DNA from: Peribacillus deserti
GTDB taxonomy: Bacteria > Bacillota > Bacilli > Bacillales > DSM-1321
NCBI RefSeq assembly: GCF_016909175.1
Contig: NZ_JAFBFI010000019.1
Span: 1-61,738 of the forward strand
DNA length: 61,738 nt
Direction of reading: 5' to 3'
Position numbers and translations under genes: made by a program. Positions 36,711 through 46,749 of the stretch are shown here, piece after piece (position 1 is the stretch's first letter; each line of letters starts with the position of its first letter). A model generated the notes under the pieces. That model saw only the letters and a list, made by a program, of their open reading frames with translations, searched no databases and was not told the DNA's origin.

Positions 36711-38111
36711 ATGGATATGTTATCGATACAGCTGGATCGGGCAGATGAAAGTCCTTTATACGATCAATTATATGAATATATTAAAAAAGAAATTATTGAA
36801 GGGCGGATTGTGTATCAAACAAAGATGCCTTCTAAACGAAAGCTCTCAGAGTTTCTCCAAATCAGCCAGAATACGGTCGAAACAGCGTATGAGCAGTTAG
36901 TAGCGGAGGGTTATCTGGATGCTTTTCCCCGAAAAGGCTATTATGTAATGGCCTATGAAGATTTAGCTTACGTTAATAAAAGAGCGGTCCGTGAACAAGT
37001 ATCAGCTGGAAAACAGGAAAACGGACTTTTTCATTTTCATCCCAGCCGAATTGATTCAGCGCCTTTTCCTTTTTCGAGATGGAGAAAATACGCGAAGGAT
37101 CTTATAAGCGAAGAATATAAGGACCTCTTATCTCTAGGGGATTATAAAGGCGAAATGGAACTGCGCCAGGAAATTGCTTCATATTTATATCATTCGAGGG
37201 GGGTAGTCTGTTCTCCAGAGCAAATTATTATTGGTTCCGGAACAGAATATTTACTTCCTCAGCTTGTGCATTTGTTAGGCGATGAATCAGTCTATGCGAT
37301 AGAAGAACCAGGATATCAATTAACAAAACATATCTTAAGTATAAGAAATAAGGAAGTAATTCCAGTTCTCGTGGATGAGGAAGGCGTTATAGTCGAAGAT
37401 CTGAAGAATACAGGAGCTAATACTGCTTACGTAACTCCTTCCCACCAATTTCCTTATGGAAGTGTTCTATCTATTAACCGGCGTACACAGCTTCTCAATT
37501 GGGCTCATAGTTCCAAAGCTCATTATATTATTGAAGACGATTATGACAGCGAATTTCGTTACACTGGAAAATCGATTCCTTCCTTGCAAAGCATGGATAA
37601 AGCAGAAAAGGTGATTTATTTAAGTACCTTCTCGAAATCCTTAATGCCGTCCCTCAGGATAGGCTATATGGTTCTTCCTCCACAATTGCTTGAAAAATAT
37701 CAGCGGGAATTTTCCTTTTATAGTTCAAGTGTGTCTCGTTTTGATCAGCATATATTGGCTCGATTTATGAAAGAAGGAGACTTCGAAAGACATTTAAACC
37801 GGATGCGGAAAATTTATCGGCGAAAATTAGAAACATTGGTTGATTTATTAAGACCTTACAGCAAAACGATAGGAATCATAGGAGAGAGTGCCGGGCTTCA
37901 TATTATTTTAACCGTGGATAATGGATTGACAGAAGAAGAGCTCATTAATAAAGCGGCTTCAGCAAATATACGTATATATGGTTTGTCGAAATACTCTCTC
38001 CTTCAAAGGGAAGAAAAAATCCCCAGTATTGTATTAGGATTTGCAGGTATTCCCCAAGAGGACCTGGAGACAGGGATTGGGCTGCTGCTTGAGAGCTGGG
38101 GAATGAGATAA
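36711..38111 (+). CDS. pdxR: MocR-family regulator PdxR
   Basis: 466 aa. N-terminal GntR-type wHTH (about 10-80: PLYDQLYEYIKKEIIEGRI, RKLSEFLQISQNTVETAYEQL) and a C-terminal aminotransferase-like domain with EDDYDSEFRY and the PLP lysine in STFSKSLMPSLRIGY near residue 310. Position next to pdxS identifies it as the activator of PLP synthesis. ATG 36711 was chosen because AGGAGG lies 8 bases before it. Confidence 0.93.
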   Translation: MDMLSIQLDRADESPLYDQLYEYIKKEIIEGRIVYQTKMPSKRKLSEFLQISQNTVETAYEQLVAEGYLDAFPRKGYYVMAYEDLAYVNKRAVREQVSAGKQENGLFHFHPSRIDSAPFPFSRWRKYAKDLISEEYKDLLSLGDYKGEMELRQEIASYLYHSRGVVCSPEQIIIGSGTEYLLPQLVHLLGDESVYAIEEPGYQLTKHILSIRNKEVIPVLVDEEGVIVEDLKNTGANTAYVTPSHQFPYGSVLSINRRTQLLNWAHSSKAHYIIEDDYDSEFRYTGKSIPSLQSMDKAEKVIYLSTFSKSLMPSLRIGYMVLPPQLLEKYQREFSFYSSSVSRFDQHILARFMKEGDFERHLNRMRKIYRRKLETLVDLLRPYSKTIGIIGESAGLHIILTVDNGLTEEELINKAASANIRIYGLSKYSLLQREEKIPSIVLGFAGIPQEDLETGIGLLLESWGMR

Positions 38112-38113
38112 TA

Positions 38114-38154
38114 GGATGCACTAGCCTGAACAGGGCTTAGTGCATCCTTTTTTG
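38114..38154 (+). terminator. Terminator of pdxR
   Basis: GGATGCACTAGCC, loop, GGGCTTAGTGCATCC, then TTTTTTT. Confidence 0.9.
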
Positions 38155-38254
38155 TGTGCTTTTTAGTGCTTTTACAAATAAAAGAATGGAAATCTGGAGA
38201 AAGATGCACGAAAAGGTTGTTTCTGTCTCGCAGTAGGGTATTCCCAAATTGTTT

Positions 38255-38410
38255 TTGCTTAGGTTTTGGAGTTTCATGCTTATTTTTTTAAGTTTTATGC
38301 TTAAGTATTGGAATTCTATGCTTAAGTTTTAAGGTTCCATGCTTAAGCCAAGGCTTTTATGCTTGGGCTTAGATCCTCATGCGTACGAAAAGAAATTTAT
38401 GCTTGTACCA
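38255..38410 (+). repeat. 20-21-bp periodic array, ATGCTT type
   Basis: The motif (A/T)TGCTTAAG-like starts at 38255, 38276, 38297, 38318, 38339, 38359, 38379 and 38399: steps of 21, 21, 21, 21, 20, 20, 20. The bases between are T-rich and variable. It lies in the pdxR-pbp intergenic region. The rest of that gap (38411-38696) shows only AT-rich DNA and the upstream region of the PBP gene. Confidence 0.9.
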
Positions 38411-38696
38411 GCCTCTTCAAAGTTTCAGGTACAACGGGAAGCAGGTTTTTTCATCGATTAATATTAATGCCAAACTAATTTTCAAAGTAAGAAATGCTAA
38501 TTTACCAGCATCCTTTTTTCATAAAATTAAATGATCCAAGTTTTCCACCACACCACTACACAGCACACATACAGCTCAACTAAAGTGTTTTCCCCATATC
38601 TGGAATTTAATTCGATAATTTGATACATTAAATTACTTTTACTGGAATTTTTTATGGTAAAATTTTAGTATATTGGAGCGGGAAGGGGGAAACAAA

Positions 38697-40829
38697 GTGG
38701 AAATAGAAACTAAAAAGAAAAATAAGAATAATATTTCCATCCGTTTTAATGTTCTTTTCTTCTTTGTCTTTATCTTATTTTCCGTCCTGGTTATTAGGCT
38801 GGGGTTTGTACAGATCGTTTATGGTGAAAGCTTCAGGCGGGAAGTAGAGAGAACAGAGGATGTTATTGTGAAAAATCCGATGCCAAGAGGAGAAATTGTG
38901 GACCGGAATGGCAAAATAATAGTTGATAATACACCGCAAAAAGCGATCACTTATACAAGACAGCAGGATACCTCCACCAAAAAGCTGCTGGATACCGCGA
39001 GAAAGCTTGCTGCCTATATTGAGAAGGATACAAAAAAGGTAACGGACCGGGAAAAGAGAGATTTCTGGATCCTTAAGAATCCGGAAAGGGCAGCAAAAAA
39101 GGTCAGCAAAAAAGAGAAGCGGCTTGTTGAAACCAAGAAGATGTCTGACAAAGACCTGTATAAGCGTCAGCTGGACAGAATCACAGCTGAAGAGCTGGGT
39201 GAATTAACTCCTGCAGATTTAGAAGTTTTAGCCATATATAGAGAGATGACAAGCGGCTACGCTCTGACCACTCAATTTATTAAAAATAAAAATGTTACAG
39301 ATAAGGAGTTTGCTATAGTCAGTGAGAATTTAGATGACCTCCCCGGAGTGGATACCACTATTGACTGGGACAGGAAAAATAAATTTGGCAATACGCTCAG
39401 TTCTGTGCTTGGCGCTGTCACATCAACAGAAGAAGGACTTCCGAAAGAAGAGGCAGACAAGTTTGTTGCTATGGGATATGGCAGGAATGAACGTGTAGGC
39501 AAAAGTTATTTAGAGATGCAATACGAAGATGTACTGAGCGGCAAAAGAGAGAGAGTCCAAAATGTTACCTATAAAGGAACAACGATCAAGTCTAATACGG
39601 TTTCTAAAGGGCAAAGAGGCAATGATCTTGTGCTTACAGTTGATATGGACCTTCAGCAGAAAGTAGAGAAGATTGTATCAGATGAATTGGTTAAAACAAA
39701 GAGGGCATATGGAGATACTCCTTTCCTTGACCGTGCTTATGTGGTCTTAATGGAGCCGTACAGCGGAGAAATCAGGGCTATAGCAGGAAAGAGATATGTT
39801 CGTGATAAGAAAACCGGAAACTATGAAATTCAAGATGATGCCCTGGGCACTTTTACAACCTCCTACACAATGGGATCGGTTGTAAAAGGAGCAACCGTTT
39901 TAACCGGATACCAGACAGGAGTCATAGCTCCGGGCAATTATGAAGTAGATGAACCGATCGTTCTTAAAAAGACTCCGATAAAAAAATCGTACAGGACGTT
40001 TGGGAATATAAGTGATTTAGAGGCATTAAAAGTCTCTTCCAATGTGTACATGTTTAAAACGGCCATGAAAATTGGAGGCACGCATTATGTTCCAAACGGA
40101 ACCTTAAATTTAAAGCCGGGAACCTTTTCGGTTATGAGAAATACATTTGCGCAATTCGGCCTTGGTGTTAAAACAGGGATTGATCTTCCTAATGAGACCT
40201 CGGGCGTGAAAAATTCTGATACCACTCCAGGTCTTGCGCTGGATTTAGCAATAGGCCAGAATGATACCTACACGCCTCTTCAGCTTGTTCAGTATGTATC
40301 AGCGATAGGCAACGGAGGGAACCGGGTTAAACCTCACCTGGTTAAACAAATCAGGCAGCCCGCCGAGAAAAAAGGCGAGCTCGGTCCTGTACTGAGTGAA
40401 GTTGAGCCAGTTGTGTTAAACCGGCTCGATATGAAGCAGGAATGGGTAGAACGGATCCAGGAGGGTTATCGCATGGTTATGCAGGAGCAGGGGGGCACTG
40501 GATACAGTACCTTTGGAGGCAAGGATTATAAGCCTGCCGGTAAAACGGGAACAGCTCAGGCCTTTTACGATGGTCCAGACAGAAAAAAGTACGGCAAAGA
40601 GCCGCCGCCAACCTGGAATATAACTCTGATTGGCTATGCGCCTTATAAGAATCCAGAAATCGCTATGGCAGTGGTCGTGCCATGGGCTTATCAGTCAAAT
40701 GACAATGGGATGAACAAGAATATCGGCAGTAAAGTAATGGATGCCTATTTTGATCTTAAGAAAGAACACGAAGGCGGAAAAACAGAAGACAAACAAGCTG
40801 AAACAAATGATGCCAGCGAAGCTGACTGA
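38697..40829 (+). CDS. Class B penicillin-binding protein (PbpA/PbpH type)
   Basis: 710 aa. One N-terminal membrane anchor (about 18-42), dimerisation domain with [10 protein letters not shown] near residue 70, then the transpeptidase domain with [12 protein letters not shown] (SxxK Ser), VSSNVYM (SxN) and AGKTGTAQ (KTG). It crosslinks peptidoglycan in lateral-wall synthesis; PBP2A/PbpH-like by architecture. The acidic C-terminal tail is rich in Lys, Glu and Asp. Start GTG 38697 has GGGGG 7 bases before. Confidence 0.93.
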   Translation: MEIETKKKNKNNISIRFNVLFFFVFILFSVLVIRLGFVQIVYGESFRREVERTEDVIVKNPMPRGEIVDRNGKIIVDNTPQKAITYTRQQDTSTKKLLDTARKLAAYIEKDTKKVTDREKRDFWILKNPERAAKKVSKKEKRLVETKKMSDKDLYKRQLDRITAEELGELTPADLEVLAIYREMTSGYALTTQFIKNKNVTDKEFAIVSENLDDLPGVDTTIDWDRKNKFGNTLSSVLGAVTSTEEGLPKEEADKFVAMGYGRNERVGKSYLEMQYEDVLSGKRERVQNVTYKGTTIKSNTVSKGQRGNDLVLTVDMDLQQKVEKIVSDELVKTKRAYGDTPFLDRAYVVLMEPYSGEIRAIAGKRYVRDKKTGNYEIQDDALGTFTTSYTMGSVVKGATVLTGYQTGVIAPGNYEVDEPIVLKKTPIKKSYRTFGNISDLEALKVSSNVYMFKTAMKIGGTHYVPNGTLNLKPGTFSVMRNTFAQFGLGVKTGIDLPNETSGVKNSDTTPGLALDLAIGQNDTYTPLQLVQYVSAIGNGGNRVKPHLVKQIRQPAEKKGELGPVLSEVEPVVLNRLDMKQEWVERIQEGYRMVMQEQGGTGYSTFGGKDYKPAGKTGTAQAFYDGPDRKKYGKEPPPTWNITLIGYAPYKNPEIAMAVVVPWAYQSNDNGMNKNIGSKVMDAYFDLKKEHEGGKTEDKQAETNDASEAD

Positions 40830-41054
40830 AAATACCTGGAAAATTATTTTTTTTTCATACATCTATATACACAAAATGAAGGCTGATTTGGTACTATGTA
40901 ACTATCAGTCTTTTTTTTGTGACTTTGGCCGGTTACCTGGCTGCTTTGAAACTGTAAAGTCAAAAACATAAATGTAGAAAAATAGTAAATATTACTATTT
41001 TGATAGAAGTTAAAGAGGGTATCTAAATATAAATGAATGTAAAGGAGGGTAAGA

Positions 41055-41702
41055 TTGGTGGAAACGATAAAAAAGAAAATTCCTTTTCTGCTATTATTAT
41101 TAATCATTCCTGCATTAGGATTTATTTATACAGTGTTAAATGAACATCCCCGGAAAGCCGCAAACATCTCAACTGCATTTGATCAGCACATTCCATTTAT
41201 TCCTGTTTTTATCATTCCCTATATTATTTGGTATGGCTATGTGCTTGGCTATCTGATTTATTTTTGTTTTAAGGACACCAAGGTCTATATCAAATCGTTA
41301 ATCACCATTACCATTGGTGAGTGTATATGCTTCATTATTTTCTTCTTTTTTCAAACGACAGTGAACCGGCCTGATCTTACCTCCGATGTACCATTTTACC
41401 ACTTAGTCAACTTTATTTATGAAAATGACAGGCCCTTTAACTGCTTCCCAAGCATCCATGTATTGACCACTTATGTAATCATGCTTGCATCCCTGCATAT
41501 TAAAAACAAGCATGTGATTCACAGTATTCTTATTCAGGGCATGGGAAGTTTAATTATTCTATCGACTTTGTTTGTGAAACAGCACGTCATCTGGGATATG
41601 GTGGGTTCCATGTTCATGGTCAGCTATATATATGGCATAATATTTGAACTGGTTAACATTCGAATCACGCAAAAAGCGAAAACAGTTGAAATTAAAAAGT
41701 AA
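41055..41702 (+). CDS. PAP2-family membrane phosphatase
   Basis: 215 aa, about six membrane helices. PAP2 motifs: NRPDLTSD-like first motif is partial, the second is FNCFPSIHVLTTY (SxxH), the third KQHVIWDMVGS (His-x5-Asp). It probably hydrolyses a lipid phosphate such as undecaprenyl or phosphatidyl phosphates; the substrate is unknown. Start TTG 41055 or GTG 41058 behind AAGGAGG. Confidence 0.82.
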   Translation: MVETIKKKIPFLLLLLIIPALGFIYTVLNEHPRKAANISTAFDQHIPFIPVFIIPYIIWYGYVLGYLIYFCFKDTKVYIKSLITITIGECICFIIFFFFQTTVNRPDLTSDVPFYHLVNFIYENDRPFNCFPSIHVLTTYVIMLASLHIKNKHVIHSILIQGMGSLIILSTLFVKQHVIWDMVGSMFMVSYIYGIIFELVNIRITQKAKTVEIKK

Positions 41703-41831
41703 TAATAAGAAGCTGTTGAAAAAAATTTTCTGCAGTTTTCTTTATTTTTGGTGCTCTAATACTCTCCACCTGTTTTTTTTGTTCACAATCAGGGTAGAAT
41801 GCTTGTAATGATTCATAGTAGGGGGAGACCA

Positions 41832-42266
41832 ATGAAAAAATCGTTTTGGGGTTCCTTTTTATTCGGGGTCGGCATTATTGGGATGCTTGACGGAATTGTA
41901 TTCCACCAAATCCTGCAGTGGCACAGTATGTATATGCCCATAGACAGGCACCATCAAATTGCAAGTGATGGGTATTTTCACCTGGCTGTTACCATTATCA
42001 TCTTCATTTCCGGAATTCTGCTCTGGAATAGTGATCCCAGAGAAAATGATCATCATACAAGGAAATTCTGGGGAGGCTTTTTACTTGGAGCTGGTATTTT
42101 CAATTTTCTTGAAGGAATTATTGACCATCATATTCTCCAGGTTCATCATGTCAGACCCGGTGAAAATCAGCTGATGTATGACTTAATATTTGATGCATCA
42201 GGGCTTCTCATGATATTAATAGGATGGTACCTTTACCGAAGCAGAAAAAAGGAAATGAATAACTGA
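41832..42266 (+). CDS. DUF2243 membrane protein
   Basis: 144 aa with four membrane helices in two similar halves: FWGSFLFGVGIIGMLDGIVFHQILQWH and FWGGFLLGAGIFNFLEGIIDHHILQVHH. The paired His-rich helix ends are the mark of DUF2243. Function unknown; conserved His suggests metal or haem contact, an inference. ATG 41832 follows GGGGGAG. Confidence 0.88.
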   Translation: MKKSFWGSFLFGVGIIGMLDGIVFHQILQWHSMYMPIDRHHQIASDGYFHLAVTIIIFISGILLWNSDPRENDHHTRKFWGGFLLGAGIFNFLEGIIDHHILQVHHVRPGENQLMYDLIFDASGLLMILIGWYLYRSRKKEMNN

Positions 42267-42364
42267 TCCCTTTATTTTTTGCTTTTTATAAAATTTGATC
42301 AGGTTTCGTATAAAAAATTCTTTCATTCACAAACTAAGATGACAACTTTTAGGGAGTGAATGAA

Positions 42365-42541
42365 GTGGACGCAAATCGAGTTAAGCAAATTTTATCATCC
42401 TCAGCAGAGATTGATGTGGAATATAACGGAGTGTCTGTTTGGATCGATAGACTAAACGAAGATGGCAGAACAGCAACTGTTCACCCGAGGGACCTGGAAG
42501 AAAAATCAACCGTAGAAATTCGTGAACTGAAGGAATTGTAG
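42365..42541 (+). CDS. sspH: H-type small acid-soluble spore protein
   Basis: 58 aa. The sequence ANRVKQILSSS...VEYNGVSVWIDRL...ATVHPRDLEEKSTVEI matches the SspH family (usually 59 aa). A spore-core protein made late in the forespore. GTG 42365 is taken as start: AGGGAGTGA is at a proper distance, whereas the GTG at 42356 lies inside it. Confidence 0.9.
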   Translation: MDANRVKQILSSSAEIDVEYNGVSVWIDRLNEDGRTATVHPRDLEEKSTVEIRELKEL

Positions 42542-42551
42542 TCTGCAGCCT

Positions 42552-42577
42552 AAGCTTCCCGCTCCTGGGAAGCTTTT
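42552..42577 (+). terminator. Terminator of sspH
   Basis: AAGCTTCCC, 5-base loop, GGGAAGCTT, TTT. Confidence 0.85.
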
Positions 42578-42684
42578 TGTGTGAGAAAAAATTAGATGTA
42601 GAAGGCAAGGTTTATTTGGGCAAAAATAAATAATCCATGTAAAATATAGAAATATAGACAAGAGAGAGTGGAGGAGTTAGCAGC

Positions 42685-43965
42685 ATGGAAAACCAGGCGT
42701 TAATAGCGGTTACTATTTTTCTTATTACATATGCAATTATTATCACTGAAAAAATCCACCGAACCATTGTAGCATTAATCGGAGGACTGCTTTTGATTAT
42801 GTTTGGAGTCTTGGACCAGGAGAGTGCAGTTCACCACATTGACTTTAATACAATCGGACTATTAATTGGCATGATGATTATTGTTTCTATTACAGCGGAA
42901 ACGGGAGTATTTAAATATCTTGCCATTAAGACAGCTAAAGTTGCAAAAGCGGATCCTGTAAAAATTCTTGTATATCTTGCTATTCTTACAGCCGTTGCAT
43001 CTGCTTTACTAGACAATGTTACGACTGTCTTGCTGGTCGTTCCCGTGACTTTAAGCATTACTGCCAGACTTAAGGTAAATCCCTTACCCTATTTAATTTC
43101 ACAAATTATGGCTTCTAATATTGGCGGCACGGCCACTATGATTGGCGATCCTCCTAATATTATGCTTGGCAGTGCGGTTAAGGAGCTTACTTTTTTAGCT
43201 TTTATTAATAATTTAGCTGCTATCAGCTTTTTCATCCTGTTTGTGACGGTAGCTATATTTGCTTTCATGTACCGAAATAAATTAAAAACAACAGAGAATT
43301 TAAAAGCGGAACTCATGAAGAGCAATGAAAAAGACGAACTTAAAGATATTTTGCTCCTTAAGAAATCATTATTTATCATTGGATTAACGATTTTGGGATT
43401 TTTTCTGCACCAATTCGTCCATATAGAAACAGCTACAATTGCTCTTTTTGGAGCGTTTCTTTTATTATTGCTGACAGGTGAAGATCATCTGGAAAGCTCA
43501 CTCGAGAGAGTAGAATGGACAACCTTATTTTTCTTTATAGGATTATTTGTAATTGTCGGCGGCCTGGTCGATACAGGTGTCATTAATTCGCTAGCAAAAG
43601 GTGCGCTTGAAATTACCAAAGGTGACGTGGCCGCAACCTCAATGCTGATACTCTGGGTTAGCGCGATTGCCTCTGCTTTTATTGATAACATACCATTCGT
43701 AGCGACTATGATTCCGCTGATCAAGGATATGGGGTCCATGGGTATTGCCAATCTAGAGCCTCTATGGTGGAGCCTTGCACTTGGTGCCTGCCTGGGGGGC
43801 AATGGAACATTGATTGGAGCGAGCGCTAACCTCGTTGTAGCGGGACTGGCTGCTAAAAAGGGGCATAACATTTCATTTGTGAAATATCTTCTAATTGGTT
43901 TTCCGCTAATGCTGGTGTCTATTGTTATTTCGACTGTTTATATTTACTTAAGATATTTGCTGTAA
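42685..43965 (+). CDS. ArsB/NhaD-family (ion transporter superfamily) permease
   Basis: 426 aa, about eleven membrane helices in two halves, each with a hairpin motif: ALLDNVTTVLLVVPVTLS with ASNIGGTATMIGDPPNIM, and AFIDNIPFVATMIPLI with GACLGGNGTLIGASANLV. This is the SLC13/ArsB/NhaD fold. It may carry Na+/H+, arsenite or an organic anion; the sequence does not decide. Monocistronic with a terminator at 43973. Confidence 0.88.
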   Translation: MENQALIAVTIFLITYAIIITEKIHRTIVALIGGLLLIMFGVLDQESAVHHIDFNTIGLLIGMMIIVSITAETGVFKYLAIKTAKVAKADPVKILVYLAILTAVASALLDNVTTVLLVVPVTLSITARLKVNPLPYLISQIMASNIGGTATMIGDPPNIMLGSAVKELTFLAFINNLAAISFFILFVTVAIFAFMYRNKLKTTENLKAELMKSNEKDELKDILLLKKSLFIIGLTILGFFLHQFVHIETATIALFGAFLLLLLTGEDHLESSLERVEWTTLFFFIGLFVIVGGLVDTGVINSLAKGALEITKGDVAATSMLILWVSAIASAFIDNIPFVATMIPLIKDMGSMGIANLEPLWWSLALGACLGGNGTLIGASANLVVAGLAAKKGHNISFVKYLLIGFPLMLVSIVISTVYIYLRYLL

Positions 43966-43972
43966 CCGAGTG

Positions 43973-43994
43973 CGGCTGAAATCAGCCGTTTTTT
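43973..43994 (+). terminator. Terminator
   Basis: CGGCTG, 4 bases, CAGCCG, TTTTTT. Confidence 0.8.
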
Positions 43995-44080
43995 CTTTCA
44001 TATAGACTTAGTCAATTGAACATCCAGGAGAGGTCAAAATGATACAGTTGAATTGAAAATTTTTATATGGTAGAATCAAA

Positions 44081-44127
44081 ACACAATATATAGTGCTGTT
44101 TATTTACAATTATAACTAAATATAGAT
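44081..44127 (+). promoter_or_regulatory. Tandem NrdR boxes
   Basis: ACACAATATATAGTG at 44081-44095 matches the NrdR consensus; a weaker box (AACTAAATATAG) is centred 32 bp later. NrdR represses nrd genes when dATP is high. The boxes precede a B12 riboswitch. Confidence 0.75.
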
Positions 44128-44432
44128 ATTCAGAGTTGGTGTCCTTTTAAAGGACTTAATAGGGAATCTGGTTAAAATCCGGAACTGTCCCCGCAACTGT
44201 AAATGTGGACGAAATAAGAGCGCCACTGTATAAGAGGCTTAACGGTTCTTGTATGGGAAGGTCTTAGAGTAGAGAGAAGCATAAGTCAGGAGACCTGCCA
44301 GGCTGAATGATAGTTTCGATTCTTCGGGGATCTGAGAAGATGAAACGGTAGTATAATTTGGTCTATTTTCTGACCATCTATTGTTCATTCTGCTATCGTT
44401 TGATCCGCTCATACTCTGAGCGGATTTTTTTA
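44128..44432 (+). promoter_or_regulatory. Cobalamin riboswitch before ribonucleotide reductase
   Basis: The aptamer contains AGGGAATCTGGTTAAAATCC, ACTGTCCCCGCAACTGTAA and the B12 box AGTCAGGAGACCTGCC (44285-44300). The expression platform ends in a terminator (ATCCGCTC/GAGCGGAT, TTTTTT, 44402-44431). Adenosylcobalamin would stop transcription of the downstream nrd genes. Confidence 0.96.
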
Positions 44433-44513
44433 TTAATAGACTTAAAGTAAATGTTTCTTTGGGAACTGTTTGCTTTAAATAAGTGCTGATAAAAGATAGG
44501 AGTGGATTTTTAG

Positions 44514-46733
44514 ATGAATAAAATAGCTGAACATGGGACGATCATTCCAATGCTGGAGCAGCTTCAAAGAGAGTATAGATCTTTATCCTTTGATCTCCTG
44601 CTAAACAAAGTAACTGAAAGCAAACCTTTGCCGGCCCTTATGGACGAACTGGTATTAGAATGCTTGGCAAGTATGTCGGAGCTGGAGCCTCAGTGGACCT
44701 TCGCTGCTGCACGGATTCATCTCGTGAGATTATATTGGGAGGCTAAACGGAATAGAGAGAGTGAAGACAACTATGGTTCCCTGTATGAGCTGATAGAGAG
44801 ATTAACGGCAATGGGAATTTATCATAAGGATCTTCTGCATTCGTACTCCCGGGAAGAGATTGAGGTGCTTGGTACATTTATTCAACCAGCCAGAGATGAT
44901 CTGTTTACTTACATAGGAATCAAAATGCTGTCTGACCGTTATCTGGCAAGAAGCCATACAGGAGATCTGTTTGAGCTTCCTCAGGAACGATTTATGGTCA
45001 TTGCTATGACCTTAATGAAGAAGGAAACCAAAGACAAACGTATAGAGCTTGTTAAAGAAGCCTATTGGGCAATGAGCAGTTTATATATGACAGTGGCGAC
45101 TCCCACCTTGTCTAACGCCGGTAAAAACTGGGGTCAGCTATCGAGCTGTTTCATTGATACAGTAGATGACAGCCTGCAGTCCATTTATAACAGCAATACA
45201 GATATAGCCAATCTTTCAAAAAATGGCGGGGGAATCGGAGTTTATTTAGGAAAAATCAGAAGCAGAGGAAGTGACATTAAAGGATTTAAAGGGGCATCTT
45301 CAGGCGTTATTCCATGGATGAAACAGCTGAATAATACGGCGGTAAGTGTGGACCAGCTGGGACAGAGGCAGGGGGCTGTCAGCGTTTATCTGGATGTATG
45401 GCACAAGGATATATTTTCATTTATAGATGCGAAGCTGAACAATGGAGATGAACGATACAGGACTCATGACCTTTTTACAGGAATCTGCATTCCCGACTTA
45501 TTCATGGAACAGGTTGAAGCCAGAGGAGACTGGAATTTATTCGATCCCCATGAAGTGCGGAAGGTGATGGGCTATTCCTTGGAGGATTTCTTTGATGAGA
45601 AAAAGGGGGAAGGTTCATTCAGAGAAAAATATGAAGAATGTGCGAGCAATAAAAATCTCTCAAAAGAAACCGTACCGGCAATTGAAATTATGAAATCGAT
45701 TATGAGGAGCCAGCTGGAGACAGGTACGCCTTTCATGTTTTACCGTGATGAGGTTAATAGAAAGAATCCTAACAGCCACGCGGGAATGGTCTATTGTACA
45801 AATTTATGCACGGAAATCACCCAGAATCAAAGTGCTACTGTCCAAACAGAAGAGCAGTTTAAAGATGGAAGAATTATCATTGAGAAAATACCCGGTGATT
45901 TTGTAGTCTGCAATTTATCGTCTATTAATCTAGCAAGAGCTATACCTCATGGTGTGCTGGAAAGACTGATATCCATTCAAGTGAGAATGCTCGATAATGT
46001 AATTGATATCAATACAATCCCTGTTGTACAGGGCGAAGTAACTAATAAGAAGTATCGGGCCATTGGTCTCGGAACATTCGGGTGGCATCATCTGCTTGCC
46101 TTAGAAAAAATAAAGTGGGAAAGCGATGAGGCGATTAAATATGCAGATGAACTGTATGAGGAAATTGCCTATCAAGCTATAAAAGCAAGCAAGGAGCTTG
46201 CCGGGGAGAAAGGCGCGTATCCTGTGTTTAGAGGATCTGATTGGGAAAGCGGCCAGTATTTTGCGAAACGCGATTATCTTGCGGCAAAAAACAAGCAGAA
46301 ATGGAGCAGCCTTATGCAAGAGGTTGCAGAAAAGGGAATAAGAAATGGGTATGTTATGGCTATTGCACCTAACGCATCTACAGCGTTAATAGCCGGAAGT
46401 ACTCCAAGTATTGATCCTATTTTCCGTAAATTTTATTCAGAAGAAAAAAAGAATTACCGAATCCCTGTAACTGCACCCGATCTTAACGAAAATACAACCT
46501 GGTATTATAAGTCAGCATATTTCCTTGACCAGGAGTGGAGTATTAAGCAGAACGAAGTCCGCCAGAAGCATATTGACCAAGCAATTTCGTTTAATTTTTA
46601 CATTCCAAATACCATCAAAGCAAAAGAATTGCTGCACCTTCATCTGACAGCATGGAAAAGAAATTTAAAAACGACTTACTATGTTAGATCCACTTCTTCT
46701 GAGATAGAAGAATGTGAATCTTGTTCAAGTTAA
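44514..46733 (+). CDS. nrdA: Class I ribonucleoside-diphosphate reductase alpha subunit
   Basis: 739 aa. It reduces ribonucleotides to deoxyribonucleotides with a radical from the beta subunit. Catalytic residues: Cys in LSSCF near residue 218, N-x-C-x-E in CTNLCTEI near 422, second redox Cys in VVCNLSSINL, radical-transfer Tyr pair in TTYYVRS and the C-terminal shuttle ECESCSS. The N-terminus is shorter than in E. coli and shows no KRDG-type ATP cone, so allosteric activity control by dATP is doubtful. Starts behind AGGAG, 80 bp after the riboswitch terminator; nrdB follows at 16 bp. Confidence 0.94.
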   Translation: MNKIAEHGTIIPMLEQLQREYRSLSFDLLLNKVTESKPLPALMDELVLECLASMSELEPQWTFAAARIHLVRLYWEAKRNRESEDNYGSLYELIERLTAMGIYHKDLLHSYSREEIEVLGTFIQPARDDLFTYIGIKMLSDRYLARSHTGDLFELPQERFMVIAMTLMKKETKDKRIELVKEAYWAMSSLYMTVATPTLSNAGKNWGQLSSCFIDTVDDSLQSIYNSNTDIANLSKNGGGIGVYLGKIRSRGSDIKGFKGASSGVIPWMKQLNNTAVSVDQLGQRQGAVSVYLDVWHKDIFSFIDAKLNNGDERYRTHDLFTGICIPDLFMEQVEARGDWNLFDPHEVRKVMGYSLEDFFDEKKGEGSFREKYEECASNKNLSKETVPAIEIMKSIMRSQLETGTPFMFYRDEVNRKNPNSHAGMVYCTNLCTEITQNQSATVQTEEQFKDGRIIIEKIPGDFVVCNLSSINLARAIPHGVLERLISIQVRMLDNVIDINTIPVVQGEVTNKKYRAIGLGTFGWHHLLALEKIKWESDEAIKYADELYEEIAYQAIKASKELAGEKGAYPVFRGSDWESGQYFAKRDYLAAKNKQKWSSLMQEVAEKGIRNGYVMAIAPNASTALIAGSTPSIDPIFRKFYSEEKKNYRIPVTAPDLNENTTWYYKSAYFLDQEWSIKQNEVRQKHIDQAISFNFYIPNTIKAKELLHLHLTAWKRNLKTTYYVRSTSSEIEECESCSS

Positions 46734-46749
46734 AAAAGGGGTGGAAGAA

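Noticed and set aside
38255-38410. Periodic array as a CRISPR
   Set aside because: Only 6-10 bases are conserved per 20-21-bp unit, with no long identical repeats or unique 30-bp spacers, and no cas genes are present.
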